A stretch of DNA of 64,000 bases from Pseudoxanthomonas sp. F37 (GCF_022965755.1 NZ_CP095187.1:1798001-1862000); one strand, 5' to 3'. Counted from the stretch's first letter, positions 46,305 to 54,519 are shown. The notes: a model not told the origin generated them from the letters alone. A program made the numbers and translations.

Positions 46305-47669
46305 TTATCCGGTCTGGGCGGTGAGGGAGGCGAGCTGCTGAGCGAGAGCGCTGCTGGTGGTATTCATCTGCGCGATCATGCTGTCCAGCGCGACGAACTG
46401 CGCCTTGTAGCGGTTGCCCACCGCTTCCATGCGCGCGTCCAGGGCGGTGCGCTGGCTGGCGACGTCCTTGATCTGGGCGTTCAGTCCGTTCGTGCGCTGG
46501 GTGAACGCGCCGTCGCTGCCGATGTAGCTGCCCACGGCCGCCTGCAGGCGGCCGGCGAAGGCGGTGTCGCCGGTGAAGGCGGTGCGGATCTTCTCCGGAT
46601 CCGCGGTCAGTGCGGCGGTGAACTTGCTGCTGTCGAACACCAGGGTGCCGTCGGACGTGGGATAGCCCTTGGTCTGCAGGCCCAGCGTCTTGGCGTCCAG
46701 CCCCTGCGCGGCGAGCCCCCCCAGCAGGTCGCCCATCAGGCTGCGCAGCTGGCCCGATGCGCTGCGCATCTGCGCATCGCCGGTCAGTGCCGAAGGTTCG
46801 TCGCTCTCGGCGTTGTACTTGGTGCTGGTGTTGATCGCGTTGATGGCGGTGTTGTACGCCGTCACGAAATCCTGGATCAGCTTGCTGGCGGCGGCGGTGT
46901 CGGTGGACACGGTGACCGTGCTGGTGCCCTTGGCCTTCAGGTCCAGGGTCAGGCCGGGCACGGCTTCGGTGATCTTGTTGGTGCTGGCGGTGACGGTCAG
47001 GCCGTCGATCACCACCTCGGCATCGGCGGCCGGCACGCGTTCCTGCAGGCTGGCGGCGAGCGACTGCAGGTCGCTGCCACCGGAGGCGAAGGTGAGCGTG
47101 ATGCCGTTGGCCGCGCCGGTCTTGTCCGCCGACACCGACAGGTACTGGCCGTCGTTGGAGGTCAGTACGCTGGCCTGCACGCCCTTGCTGCGCGCGGCGT
47201 CGTTGATGGCGCTGCGCACGTCCTGCAGGGTGGCGCCCTCGGCGATGTCGATGGCCAGCGACTCGCCGCCGACGGTCAGCGTCAATTGGCCGGCGCCAAA
47301 GGTCTGGCTGGCCGTGACCGGCGTGTTGGTGATCCATTTGTTGGCGGTGGCCAGTTCGACCACCTCCACGTTGTAGATGCCGGTGGGCGTGCCGCTGGCG
47401 ACGGTGGCCCCCAGCACCGTGTCGGTGCCGGACTTGACCGTGCGCACGTCGAAGGCGGTCGGGGACTTCAGGGCCTTCAGCGCCGTATCCAGCGTACTGA
47501 AGGCGGAGCTGACCGTGCCGATGGCGGAGAGCTTGAACTTGGCCTGGCTCTCGATGCGGTTCAGGCGGTTGTCGGCGGGCTTGCGGTCGGCCGCCACCAG
47601 CTGTTCGACCATGCCGGTGATGTCCAGCCCCGAACCGATGCCGCCGTAACCCAGTGAGTAATCCGCCAT
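46305..47669 (-). CDS. fliD: Filament cap protein FliD
   Basis: Cap at the growing filament tip, 454 residues. The N-terminal D0 part (GIGSGLDITGMVEQLVAADR) and C-terminal helix (RYKAQFVALDSMIAQMNTTS) are conserved and would form the cap coiled coils; the middle is beta-rich and variable. A sigma-28 promoter and a strong 5' hairpin lie upstream. Confidence 0.96.
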   Translation of the reverse strand: MADYSLGYGGIGSGLDITGMVEQLVAADRKPADNRLNRIESQAKFKLSAIGTVSSAFSTLDTALKALKSPTAFDVRTVKSGTDTVLGATVASGTPTGIYNVEVVELATANKWITNTPVTASQTFGAGQLTLTVGGESLAIDIAEGATLQDVRSAINDAARSKGVQASVLTSNDGQYLSVSADKTGAANGITLTFASGGSDLQSLAASLQERVPAADAEVVIDGLTVTASTNKITEAVPGLTLDLKAKGTSTVTVSTDTAAASKLIQDFVTAYNTAINAINTSTKYNAESDEPSALTGDAQMRSASGQLRSLMGDLLGGLAAQGLDAKTLGLQTKGYPTSDGTLVFDSSKFTAALTADPEKIRTAFTGDTAFAGRLQAAVGSYIGSDGAFTQRTNGLNAQIKDVASQRTALDARMEAVGNRYKAQFVALDSMIAQMNTTSSALAQQLASLTAQTG

Positions 47670-47710
47670 CGTCCTGTCTCCTGTCTGGCCCTTTCCGCAA
47701 AAGGGGAGGC

Positions 47711-47749
47711 CGGGCGGGCCACCATCCGATGACGGATGGGACCCGCCCG
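47711..47749 (-). promoter_or_regulatory. Strong hairpin at the 5' end of the fliD mRNA
   Basis: CGGGCGGG pairs with CCCGCCCG (8 bp) and, inside a small internal loop, CCATCCG pairs with CGGATGG (7 bp) with an ATGA loop. It lies 42 bases before the fliD ATG and begins within a few bases of the predicted sigma-28 transcript start (about 47754). Confidence 0.65.
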
Positions 47750-47759
47750 TGCAGTACCA

Positions 47760-47786
47760 ATAACGGCCCGCGGGAACCGTTCTTTA
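47760..47786 (-). promoter_or_regulatory. Sigma-28 (FliA) promoter of fliD-fliS-fliT-tPilZ
   Basis: Minus strand TAAA-N15-GCCGTTAT, two bases from the -10 consensus; the transcript would begin about 85 bases before the fliD ATG. Confidence 0.82.
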
Positions 47787-47882
47787 GCCCGCATTTCTCC
47801 GTCTCCCACCGCCGCCGTGGGTCCGGCGTGCTGGTGAGAAATGCAGGCCTGCGGGCTGATGCAGGGTTTGTGCCAGTGGGGC

Positions 47883-48004
47883 GAGGAACGAGTGGGGAGG
47901 AGTGAGTGTGGAGGAGTGAGGAGTGAGTAAAGGCGGGGCCTGCCATGCCGCACCGCCCCTGCTCCTGCTTCCACTCACTCCTGACTCCTCCCCACTCGTT
48001 CCTC
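47883..48004. repeat. Degenerate GAGGAACGAGT inverted repeat, copy 5 (fliD-fliC1 gap)
   Basis: Arm cores 47883-47903 and 47984-48004 are a perfect 21-bp inverted repeat; the inner parts continue with GAGTGAG units. It combines both unit types of the family (GAGGAACGAGT and GAGTGAG) in one arm. Confidence 0.9.
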
Positions 48005-48034
48005 AAAAAAGACCCCCGCCGTGGCCGGCGGGGG
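48005..48034 (-). terminator. Rho-independent terminator of fliC1
   Basis: On the minus strand CCCCCGCCG and CGGCGGGGG form a 9-bp stem with a four-base loop, followed by TC and six T. It lies 85 bases after the fliC1 stop. Confidence 0.9.
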
Positions 48035-48118
48035 TTGGGGTACTGCCAAACGGAGGGAGACGAATCCGTCCGTGGACGACAGAGAACTAGGAGGAACTGC
48101 GGTGTTGCGGGCCGCGCG

Positions 48119-49324
48119 TCAGCGCAGCAGGGACAGCACGTTCTGCGGCACCTGGTTGGCCTGGGCCAGCATGGCCGTGCCGGCCTGCTGCAGGATCTGG
48201 GTGCGGGTCAGTTCGGCGGTTTCCTTGGCGAAGTCGGTGTCGCGGATGCGGCTGCGCGAGGCGGCCAGGTTTTCCGAGCTGGTCTGCAGGTTGGCGACCA
48301 CCGAGGTGAAGCGGTTCTGCACCGCACCCAGGTCGGCGCGGGCGCCGTTCACGGCCGTCAGCGCCTTGTCGACGATTTCCAGGGCCTGCTGCGCACCCTT
48401 GAAGGTCGAGATGTCCAGGTTGCTGGCGTACTGCTTGGTCGTTGCGACGGTGCTGGCCACCACGTCGGCCGGGGCGGTGCCGCCGGTCCAGGTGCCGGTC
48501 TCCACGGCGATGCCGAGGAAGTCGCCATCCGAATCCACGCTGTCCTTGACCGAGGTCAGGTTGACCGCGCCGTTGGTGCCCAGTTCGGCCAGCACGCCGG
48601 TCTCGCCGATCTTGGCGTTGATCGCACTGACCAGTGCGGTGGCGGCGGCGTCACGCGTGGCGTTGGCAGTACCCTGGGCAGCCACTTCGACGGTGTCGAT
48701 CGTGACCGCGGTGCCGTCGGCATTGGTCAGCTGCAGGCCTTCGATCTTCAGGTCGGTGGTGCCGTCGGCCGGGGTGGCCGTGGTGAACGTGGCGGTGGCG
48801 AACATCGCGCCGCCCAGGGCGTTGGCCTGCGCATCGACGACCTTGTCGATGGCGATGGCCTGGCTGGCGTTGGCGCCGACCTGGAACAGCTGGCTGGTGA
48901 ACGAGCCGTCCAGCAGCTTGGTGCCGTTGAAGTCGGCCTGCTTGGCGACGCGGTCGATTTCGGAGGTCAGCTGCTTGACTTCGGCGTTCAGCGCGGCGCG
49001 GTCGGAAGAGGAGTTGGTGGCGTTGGCCGACTGCACCGACAGCTCGCGGATGCGCTGCAGGTTGTTGCCGATCTCGGTCAGCGAGCCTTCGGCGACCTGG
49101 GCCAGCGAGATGCCGTCGTTGGCGTTGCGCACGGCCACGTCCAGGCCGCGGATCTGGGTGCTGAAGCGTTCGGAGATGGCCAGACCGGCGGCGTCGTCCT
49201 TGGCGCTGTTGATGCGCAGGCCCGAGGACAGGCGCTGGATGGTGGTGGCCAGTGAAGCCCCGCTGCTGCTCAGATTGCGCTGCGCGTTCAGCGAGATGGT
49301 GTTGGTGTTGATGACCTGTGCCAT
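48119..49324 (-). CDS. fliC: Flagellin, copy 1 (third in transcription order)
   Basis: Filament subunit of 401 residues. Conserved D0/D1 segments flank a variable centre (about 167-310) that differs from the other copies. N-terminus MAQVINTNTISLNAQRNLSS; C-terminus ILQQAGTAMLAQANQVPQNV with final LLR. The first 166 residues are identical to those of copy 2, at DNA level nearly without difference. AGGAAA precedes the ATG. No sigma-28 promoter was found in its 89-bp upstream gap, so it may depend on read-through. Confidence 0.96.
   Translation of the reverse strand: MAQVINTNTISLNAQRNLSSSGASLATTIQRLSSGLRINSAKDDAAGLAISERFSTQIRGLDVAVRNANDGISLAQVAEGSLTEIGNNLQRIRELSVQSANATNSSSDRAALNAEVKQLTSEIDRVAKQADFNGTKLLDGSFTSQLFQVGANASQAIAIDKVVDAQANALGGAMFATATFTTATPADGTTDLKIEGLQLTNADGTAVTIDTVEVAAQGTANATRDAAATALVSAINAKIGETGVLAELGTNGAVNLTSVKDSVDSDGDFLGIAVETGTWTGGTAPADVVASTVATTKQYASNLDISTFKGAQQALEIVDKALTAVNGARADLGAVQNRFTSVVANLQTSSENLAASRSRIRDTDFAKETAELTRTQILQQAGTAMLAQANQVPQNVLSLLR
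48825..49324 (-). repeat. 500-bp flagellin 5' block shared with copy 2 (first copy)
   Basis: This block matches 50126-50625 base for base by eye except one mismatch near the start codon (ggtgttgatg versus ggtattgatg), which points to recent gene conversion or duplication. Confidence 0.85.
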
Positions 49325-49367
49325 GGAAGTTTCCTGTAGGCGTTGTAACGGTAGGGAGACGGCGGAA

Positions 49368-49401
49368 CCGGAGCGGACGGCGGTTGTGGCGTCCGCCCCG
49401 G
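49368..49401 (-). terminator. Hairpin after fliC2
   Basis: Twelve-bp stem (CCGGGGCGGACG / CGTCCGCTCCGG, one G-U pair in the minus-strand RNA) with a 10-base loop, 13 bases after the fliC2 stop. No U-run, so it may attenuate or protect the RNA instead of ending it. Confidence 0.55.
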
Positions 49402-49413
49402 TCGATCACCCGC

Positions 49414-50625
49414 TTAGCGGAGCAGGGACAGCACGTTCTGCGGCACCTGGTTGGCCTGGGCCAGCATGGCCGTGCCGGCCTGCTGCAGGATCTGGGTGCG
49501 GGTCAGTTCGGCGGTTTCCTTGGCGAAGTCGGTGTCGCGGATGCGGCTGCGCGAGGCGGCCAGGTTTTCCGAGCTGGTCTGCAGGTTGGCGACCACCGAG
49601 GTGAAGCGGTTCTGCACCGCACCCAGGTCGGCGCGGGCACCGTTCACGGCCGTCAGCGCCGCGTCGACGATTTCCAGGGCCTTCTGCGCACCGGCGAAGC
49701 TGGTGATGTCCAGGTCCTGGGCGAAGCTGGCGGTAGCGCCGGTCAGATCGCCGCCGTCGGTGCTGGTCTCGGTCAGGCCCAGGTTGGCCGCCGTGGCCAC
49801 AGTGGCGCCGGTCACGGCCGGGCCGCCGAACGCGATGGCGAAGGTCTGGTCGGCCTTGACCGAGGTCAGGCTGATCACGCCGGCATCCACTTCGGCATAG
49901 ACGCCGGTTTCGCCCAGCTTGGCGTTGATCGCGGCCGCGGCGCCCTGGGTGATGGACTGGCCCGACTTGACCTCGAACGCGCCGATGTCGACCGTGCTGG
50001 CGTTGCCGTCGGCGTCGGTCACCGTCAGCTGCAGCTGCGAGAAGGTCGTGTCGGCGGCCGCGGCGTCGGTGCCCAGTGCCGTGCCCTCATAGACGTTGGC
50101 GAAGGTGACGTTGCCCAGCGCAGCCGCCTGCGCATCGACGACCTTGTCGATGGCGATGGCCTGGCTGGCGTTGGCGCCGACCTGGAACAGCTGGCTGGTG
50201 AACGAGCCGTCCAGCAGCTTGGTGCCGTTGAAGTCGGCCTGCTTGGCGACGCGGTCGATTTCGGAGGTCAGCTGCTTGACTTCGGCGTTCAGCGCGGCGC
50301 GGTCGGAAGAGGAGTTGGTGGCGTTGGCCGACTGCACCGACAGCTCGCGGATGCGCTGCAGGTTGTTGCCGATCTCGGTCAGCGAGCCTTCGGCGACCTG
50401 GGCCAGCGAGATGCCGTCGTTGGCGTTGCGCACGGCCACGTCCAGGCCGCGGATCTGGGTGCTGAAGCGTTCGGAGATGGCCAGACCGGCGGCGTCGTCC
50501 TTGGCGCTGTTGATGCGCAGGCCCGAGGACAGGCGCTGGATGGTGGTGGCCAGTGAAGCCCCGCTGCTGCTCAGATTGCGCTGCGCGTTCAGCGAGATGG
50601 TGTTGGTATTGATGACCTGTGCCAT
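49414..50625 (-). CDS. fliC: Flagellin, copy 2 (middle)
   Basis: Filament subunit of 403 residues with the same D0/D1 ends as copy 1 and its own central region (about 167-320; TFANVYEGTALGTDAAAADT and onward). AAGGAG lies eight bases before the ATG. The 79-bp gap to fliC3 contains a hairpin but no sigma-28 promoter. Tandem flagellins of near-identical ends can recombine. Confidence 0.96.
   Translation of the reverse strand: MAQVINTNTISLNAQRNLSSSGASLATTIQRLSSGLRINSAKDDAAGLAISERFSTQIRGLDVAVRNANDGISLAQVAEGSLTEIGNNLQRIRELSVQSANATNSSSDRAALNAEVKQLTSEIDRVAKQADFNGTKLLDGSFTSQLFQVGANASQAIAIDKVVDAQAAALGNVTFANVYEGTALGTDAAAADTTFSQLQLTVTDADGNASTVDIGAFEVKSGQSITQGAAAAINAKLGETGVYAEVDAGVISLTSVKADQTFAIAFGGPAVTGATVATAANLGLTETSTDGGDLTGATASFAQDLDITSFAGAQKALEIVDAALTAVNGARADLGAVQNRFTSVVANLQTSSENLAASRSRIRDTDFAKETAELTRTQILQQAGTAMLAQANQVPQNVLSLLR
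50126..50625 (-). repeat. 500-bp flagellin 5' block shared with copy 1 (second copy)
   Basis: Counterpart of 48825-49324. Copy 3 is related here but has several scattered differences (for example NLSTSG for NLSSSG and VQSSNASNSAS for VQSANATNSSS). Confidence 0.85.
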
Positions 50626-50674
50626 GAGTTCTACTCCTTAGGCGTTTTCTGCACGGGGGAAAAGTTTTCCAACG

Positions 50675-50697
50675 ATCCCCGCCGTGCCGCCGGGGAT
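50675..50697 (-). terminator. Hairpin after fliC3
   Basis: ATCCCCG pairs with CGGGGAT, with two further pairs inside one mismatch. Followed on the minus strand by GTTGGAAAACTTTTCC, itself a short palindrome. A weak or partial terminator would allow some read-through into fliC2. Confidence 0.5.
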
Positions 50698-50704
50698 ACC
50701 TGGT

Positions 50705-51901
50705 TCAGCGTTGCAGCAAGCTCATCACGTTCTGCGGCACCTGGTTGGCCTGGGCCAGCATGGCCGTGCCGGCCTGCTGCAGGATCTGGGTGCGGGTCAG
50801 TTCGGCGGTTTCCTTGGCGAAGTCGGTGTCGCGGATGCGGCTGCGCGAGGCGGCCAGGTTTTCCGAGCTGGTCTGCAGGTTGGCGACCACCGAGGTGAAG
50901 CGGTTCTGGATGGCGCCCAGGTCGGCGCGCGCGCCGTTGACGGCCGTCAGCGCCTTGTCGACGATCTCCAGCGCCTGCTGGGCGCCCGCGAAATTCGAGA
51001 TGTCCAGGTCGGACACGAACTTCGGCACCTCGCTGGTGGCGGCTGCCGTGGCGGTGTACGTGCCGCCGGTGATGGCGACGCCGAAGGCCGCGAAGTCGCC
51101 GTTGGCGTCCACGCTGGTCTTGACCGAGGTCAGTTCCAGACCGGTGCCGGCGGCGTCGACATTGGCGTAGATGCCGGTTTCGCCCAGCTTGCCGTTGATA
51201 TGGGCGGCCAGTGCCTTGGCGGCGGCTTCGTTGGTGGCCGCGACCGAGCCCTGGCTCTTCACGGTCAGGTCGTCGAAGGCGACGGCGTTGCCCGCGCTGT
51301 CGGTCAGGGTCAGGCCGGTGATGGTGATGTCGGCGGTGGCGGAGGCCGCGGCCGTGATGGCCAGCGTGCCGCTGTCGAACTGCGAACCGCCCAGGGTCAT
51401 GGCGCGGGCGTCGACCACCTTGTCGATGGCGATGGCCTGGCCGGCATTGGCGCCCACCTGGAACAGCTGGCTGGTGAAGGAACCGTCCAACAGCTTGGTG
51501 CCGTTGAAGTCGGCCTGCTTGGCCACGCGGTCGATTTCGGAGGTCAGCTGCTTGACTTCGGCGTTCAGCGCGGCGCGGTCGGAGGCGGAGTTGCTGGCGT
51601 TGGAGGACTGCACCGCCAGTTCGCGGATGCGCTGCAGGTTGTTGCCGATTTCGGTCAGCGAGCCTTCGGCGACCTGGGCCAGCGAGATGCCGTCGTTGGC
51701 GTTGCGCACGGCCACGTCCAGGCCGCGGATCTGGGTGCTGAAGCGTTCGGAGATGGCCAGGCCGGCGGCGTCGTCCTTCGCGCTGTTGATGCGCAGGCCG
51801 GACGAAAGGCGCTGGATGGTGGTGGCCAGAGAGGCGCCGCTGGTGCTCAGGTTGCGCTGAGCGTTGAGCGACATCGTATTGGTGTTGATTACCTGTGCCA
51901 T
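50705..51901 (-). CDS. fliC: Flagellin, copy 3 (first in transcription order)
   Basis: Filament subunit of 398 residues. D0/D1 ends match the family (MAQVINTNTMSLNAQRNLST ... QNVMSLLQR) and it ends one residue differently from the other copies. The central part (about 167-305) is distinct and rich in Ala/Thr. A strong AGAGGAGA ribosome site lies before the ATG and a sigma-28 promoter about 94 bp upstream. It is the only one of the three with its own promoter and is probably the main flagellin. Confidence 0.97.
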   Translation of the reverse strand: MAQVINTNTMSLNAQRNLSTSGASLATTIQRLSSGLRINSAKDDAAGLAISERFSTQIRGLDVAVRNANDGISLAQVAEGSLTEIGNNLQRIRELAVQSSNASNSASDRAALNAEVKQLTSEIDRVAKQADFNGTKLLDGSFTSQLFQVGANAGQAIAIDKVVDARAMTLGGSQFDSGTLAITAAASATADITITGLTLTDSAGNAVAFDDLTVKSQGSVAATNEAAAKALAAHINGKLGETGIYANVDAAGTGLELTSVKTSVDANGDFAAFGVAITGGTYTATAAATSEVPKFVSDLDISNFAGAQQALEIVDKALTAVNGARADLGAIQNRFTSVVANLQTSSENLAASRSRIRDTDFAKETAELTRTQILQQAGTAMLAQANQVPQNVMSLLQR

Positions 51902-51994
51902 GTTCGTCTCCTCTTATTTGGATTCACGGCGTTGAAGGGAAAAGACGCTGCCGGTTTGTTTTGTTGGGCTAGTCGTCTTCATGTTGCGAAATGA

Positions 51995-52021
51995 ATAACG
52001 GCGCTCCCAAAAGAACCTTTA
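51995..52021 (-). promoter_or_regulatory. Sigma-28 (FliA) promoter of the flagellin cluster
   Basis: Minus strand TAAA-N15-GCCGTTAT. The transcript would start near 51989 with an 88-base leader before fliC3. Confidence 0.85.
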
Positions 52022-52031
52022 GGGCGGCTGC

Positions 52032-52080
52032 AAAAAAATGTGCTAGGCCCCCGCAACCCCTGCAGCGCAAGGGGTTGCGG
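52032..52080 (-). terminator. Hairpin and T-run between the 52-kb gene and fliC3
   Basis: An 11-bp perfect stem (CCGCAACCCCT / AGGGGTTGCGG, 52051-52080) with an 8-base loop is followed on the minus strand, after 12 bases, by seven T. The gap before the T-run weakens it as a classic terminator, but it would insulate the fliC3 promoter. Confidence 0.6.
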
Positions 52081-52240
52081 CAAGCATCGGAAACGCGACA
52101 TCGGCCCTAAAGATGGCCCGGGGCGTGCCGTTAAGGCCGGCCCACGGGCACGCCAGGGCACCCCGCGCCGGGTTGCGACAGGGAGCGCGTGTTGCCTGGG
52201 CGGGAGGAGGGGAGCGTCGTGCGCGCTGCGCGCGCATCCC

Positions 52241-52822
52241 TTACGGCGTCGGCGTGCGCCAGGCGTCGTCCGGATGGGTGAGCAGCGAGAGTCCGGGCAT
52301 GCGGTATTCGCATCCGATCAGCGTGCGCTGCTGCATGCCGGGATGCTCGCCGGCGTAGACCACCAGCGCATGAAGATCATCCAGCGCGCCGGACAGCGGC
52401 GCATCGCGACTGTCCACCAGCGATTGCTCGAGGCGCGTGCTGGCGGTATCGATGGGGGCGTCCACGAGCAGCAGCACGCGGTTGTCGGTGATCACGACGG
52501 CATCGCCTTCGTTGCCCCAGGCGTCCACCGGGGTGTCGAGCCGGTAGAGATCCATCTTCGGCGTACCGTACTGGCGCTCTGTCTGGATGAATTCGCTGGG
52601 CCGTTCGCGCTGCAGCCTGGCCAGCAGGCCGGCGATGTCGCCGGCTGAGGTCCGGCAGGTCAGGGCGTCCAGCAGCGTATCCGTCGCCTGCACCGGCGGG
52701 GATGGGGCAGGGCTTGCGGGCGCGAGGACCTGTGCCGCCACCGTCGCACTTGCGGCCAGCAAGACCGACGCAAGCGCGACGGTGGCGTTGCTATTCGATC
52801 TGCGCATTCGCGTGGGCAGCAT
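52241..52822 (-). CDS. Exported hypothetical protein
   Basis: Unrecognised protein of 193 residues. A signal peptide covers about residues 6-32 (TVALASVLLAASATVAAQVLA), followed by a mature domain with two Cys (LTCRTS and LIGCEY) that could pair, and segments FIQTERQYGTPKMDLYRLDT and NRVLLLVDAPIDTAST. The first ATG overlaps the upstream gene by 32 bases; an ATG five codons later (52807) would also give a good signal peptide. It may be co-transcribed with the TPR-like gene before it. Confidence 0.75.
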   Translation of the reverse strand: MLPTRMRRSNSNATVALASVLLAASATVAAQVLAPASPAPSPPVQATDTLLDALTCRTSAGDIAGLLARLQRERPSEFIQTERQYGTPKMDLYRLDTPVDAWGNEGDAVVITDNRVLLLVDAPIDTASTRLEQSLVDSRDAPLSGALDDLHALVVYAGEHPGMQQRTLIGCEYRMPGLSLLTHPDDAWRTPTP

Positions 52823-53645
52823 CCAGCGCTTCCATGGCGTCGTGCGGCTTCAGCTTGCCGGCCTTCTCGAAAGCCGCCGCCGCGGCGTCCTCCTTCTTGT
52901 CGCCATGCAGGAGCAGCATCACGTTGGCGTACTCGATATGGGCGATGGGCGAATCCGGTGTCAGCTTCAGCGCGGTCTTGATATGCGACTCGGCTTCGCC
53001 CGCCTTGGCGCCGTAGGTCAGGCCGCCGATCATCGCGCCGATCTTGCCGATGATCTCCGCATGGTAGAGCGCGAGTGCAGTGTGCGCCTCGGCGTGTTTG
53101 GGGGCCCGTTCGAGGGTGGCGTCCAGCGAGGTCCTTACCTTGCCGGCGATGCCCTGCTTGAGCGCCTTGGCGATGCTGATGCCCTGGCTGTAGCGGCCCA
53201 GGGCGAAGGCATGGCGGTAGTGGCTGTTGGCTTCGTCCGGCAGCGCCTTGACCGCCGCCTCGGCCAGCTGGGCCGCATGTTCGAAGCGCTTGAGCTGCTC
53301 GGCTTCGTCGTCCACCAGGTACGTGGCGTGGATGCCGAGTGCCTTCACCGCCACCGACGCACCCAGCGGCCCCAGCGCCTCGCCGGCCTGGTACGCCGTC
53401 TGGAACTCGCCACGGTGGAAGGCGCGCCAGGCGTCCTGCAGGCGCTGCGCCAGATCGTCGGCGGCCATGCCCTTGGCGGCATTGCCCGCCGCCGCGATCA
53501 GGGCTTTTGCGCGCTTCTCGTCGGGGTAGGGCTCCTGGTCGCCGGCGTGCAGGGCCGGCCATGCCTTCTTAAGCGCGTCGCCCGCATAGGCGTAGGCCTT
53601 GGCGTCGTGCGGAAACGGGGCCCATTTCGAGAATCTGGCTGCCAT
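52791..53645 (-). CDS. TPR-like hypothetical protein
   Basis: Helical-repeat protein of 284 residues, no signal peptide. Alternating helix pairs such as AVKALPDEANSHYRHAFALG, LERAPKHAEAHTALALYHAE and LKLTPDSPIAHIEYANVMLL show the tetratricopeptide spacing of about 34 residues. The start MAARFSKWAPFPHD at 53643-53645 has GGGAGGGA eight bases upstream. Function unknown; such proteins are often scaffolds. Confidence 0.8.
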   Translation of the reverse strand: MAARFSKWAPFPHDAKAYAYAGDALKKAWPALHAGDQEPYPDEKRAKALIAAAGNAAKGMAADDLAQRLQDAWRAFHRGEFQTAYQAGEALGPLGASVAVKALGIHATYLVDDEAEQLKRFEHAAQLAEAAVKALPDEANSHYRHAFALGRYSQGISIAKALKQGIAGKVRTSLDATLERAPKHAEAHTALALYHAEIIGKIGAMIGGLTYGAKAGEAESHIKTALKLTPDSPIAHIEYANVMLLLHGDKKEDAAAAAFEKAGKLKPHDAMEALDAAHANAQIE

Positions 53646-53810
53646 CTGTCGTCCCTCCCAGGATGGGGCGAGCATGGCCGTGAACGAGGTCGGCAGGCAA
53701 CCCCTACGGAATGTGTGAGCGGAGCGGCCAATAGTGTGAATGCTCGACGCAGGCCGGACAGCATCGCCTCATGGAAGCCGGCCATCGGGGCCGGCATGTG
53801 GATGCCCGCT

Positions 53811-54218
53811 ATGGCTGCCAAGAAGACCCCCCGCAAGACCCCCGAACCCACCCTGCGCCATGTCTGGCTCGCTGGCCTTGGCCTGGTCGCGGTGGCCCGT
53901 CGCGAAGCGTTGGGCGCCGTCGCGGAGGCGGGCCAGCGGATCGACGCCGCCCGCCAGCAGGCCGCGACGTTCGCCAGCACCGCGCAGCGCGATGTGCTGG
54001 GCCGCCTGGCGGATGTCCGTGAGCAGGGCGAAGCCCGCGTGGGCCAGTTCAGCGCCGATGTGGAAGCGCGGCTGGAACCGGTGCTGGTGAAGCTGGGCCT
54101 GAAGAAGAAGCCCGTCCGCAAGACGTCGCGCACCCGCAAGCCCGCGCCCGCGCGCGCCAAGACGGCCCGCAAGCCCGCCGCGCGCAAGCCTGCGGCCCGT
54201 CGCACGCGTCGCGCCTGA
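53811..54218 (+). CDS. Phasin-like polyhydroxyalkanoate granule protein, short form
   Basis: Protein of 135 residues. The core HVWLAGLGLVAVARREALGA ... RIDAARQQAATFASTAQRDV resembles the phasin / PHA granule-associated family and the second copy at 60307-60858. It carries a basic tail of KPARK/KPAARR repeats like histone H1 or AlgP. Phasins coat storage granules, and the basic tail may bind DNA. An in-frame ATG 15 bases earlier is possible. A terminator follows. Confidence 0.75.
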   Translation: MAAKKTPRKTPEPTLRHVWLAGLGLVAVARREALGAVAEAGQRIDAARQQAATFASTAQRDVLGRLADVREQGEARVGQFSADVEARLEPVLVKLGLKKKPVRKTSRTRKPAPARAKTARKPAARKPAARRTRRA

Positions 54219-54241
54219 TCCCGCGCGGCCGACGGACCTCC

Positions 54242-54264
54242 AACGCCCCGGCCCGCCGGGGCGT
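54242..54264 (+). terminator. Terminator after the phasin-like gene
   Basis: AACGCCCCGG and CCGGGGCGTT form a 10-bp stem with a three-to-four-base loop, followed by TTCCGT, 23 bases after the stop. Confidence 0.8.
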
Positions 54265-54494
54265 TTCCGTCGCAGGTGCCGGATAACCGCCGGTTCGCAG
54301 AAACCGCCGCTGTCGCGTCGGTGCGAGCGGGGGATCGGTACCTCGCCTCGTCTGCGATTGCGCCTGCTCGAGGCAGGCCAGGGTTGCCGGAACGTACTGG
54401 CCGAGGTGATGCCCGGGCGACGGCGGGCGCCGCCGCGGCAGGTCTGGATCGCCCCGCTGCCTGCCCACGGCGCATGCACTGCCGTCCGTCGCCT

Positions 54495-54519
54495 ATCGAG
54501 GACAGGATCAGTCCTCGAT
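54495..54519. promoter_or_regulatory. Inverted repeat before the WYL regulator (candidate operator)
   Basis: ATCGAGGAC, seven bases, GTCCTCGAT: a perfect 9-bp inverted repeat ending 18 bases before the WYL ATG, where an autoregulatory operator would sit. Confidence 0.55.

Larger units (their letters stand above)
47670..48118. other. 449-bp fliD-fliC1 intergenic region
   Basis: No gene is supported here. In order it holds the fliD leader with a hairpin, the fliD sigma-28 promoter, a GAGTGAG inverted repeat, the fliC1 terminator and about 80 bp with no recognised element. Confidence 0.75.
51902..52240. other. 339-bp region upstream of fliC3
   Basis: No gene is supported. It contains the fliC3 leader with its ribosome site, the sigma-28 promoter and a hairpin with a T-run; the last ~160 bp have no recognised element. 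Confidence 0.7.

Noticed and set aside
45832..48006. A 724-residue fusion protein ending in FliS
   Set aside because: The upstream part is fliD read in the wrong frame; fliS has its own ribosome site and ATG at 46246-46248.
49414..50625. fliC2 as a pseudogene or assembly duplicate of fliC1
   Set aside because: It has an intact frame, its own ribosome site and a distinct central region, so it is a real paralogue as far as the sequence shows.
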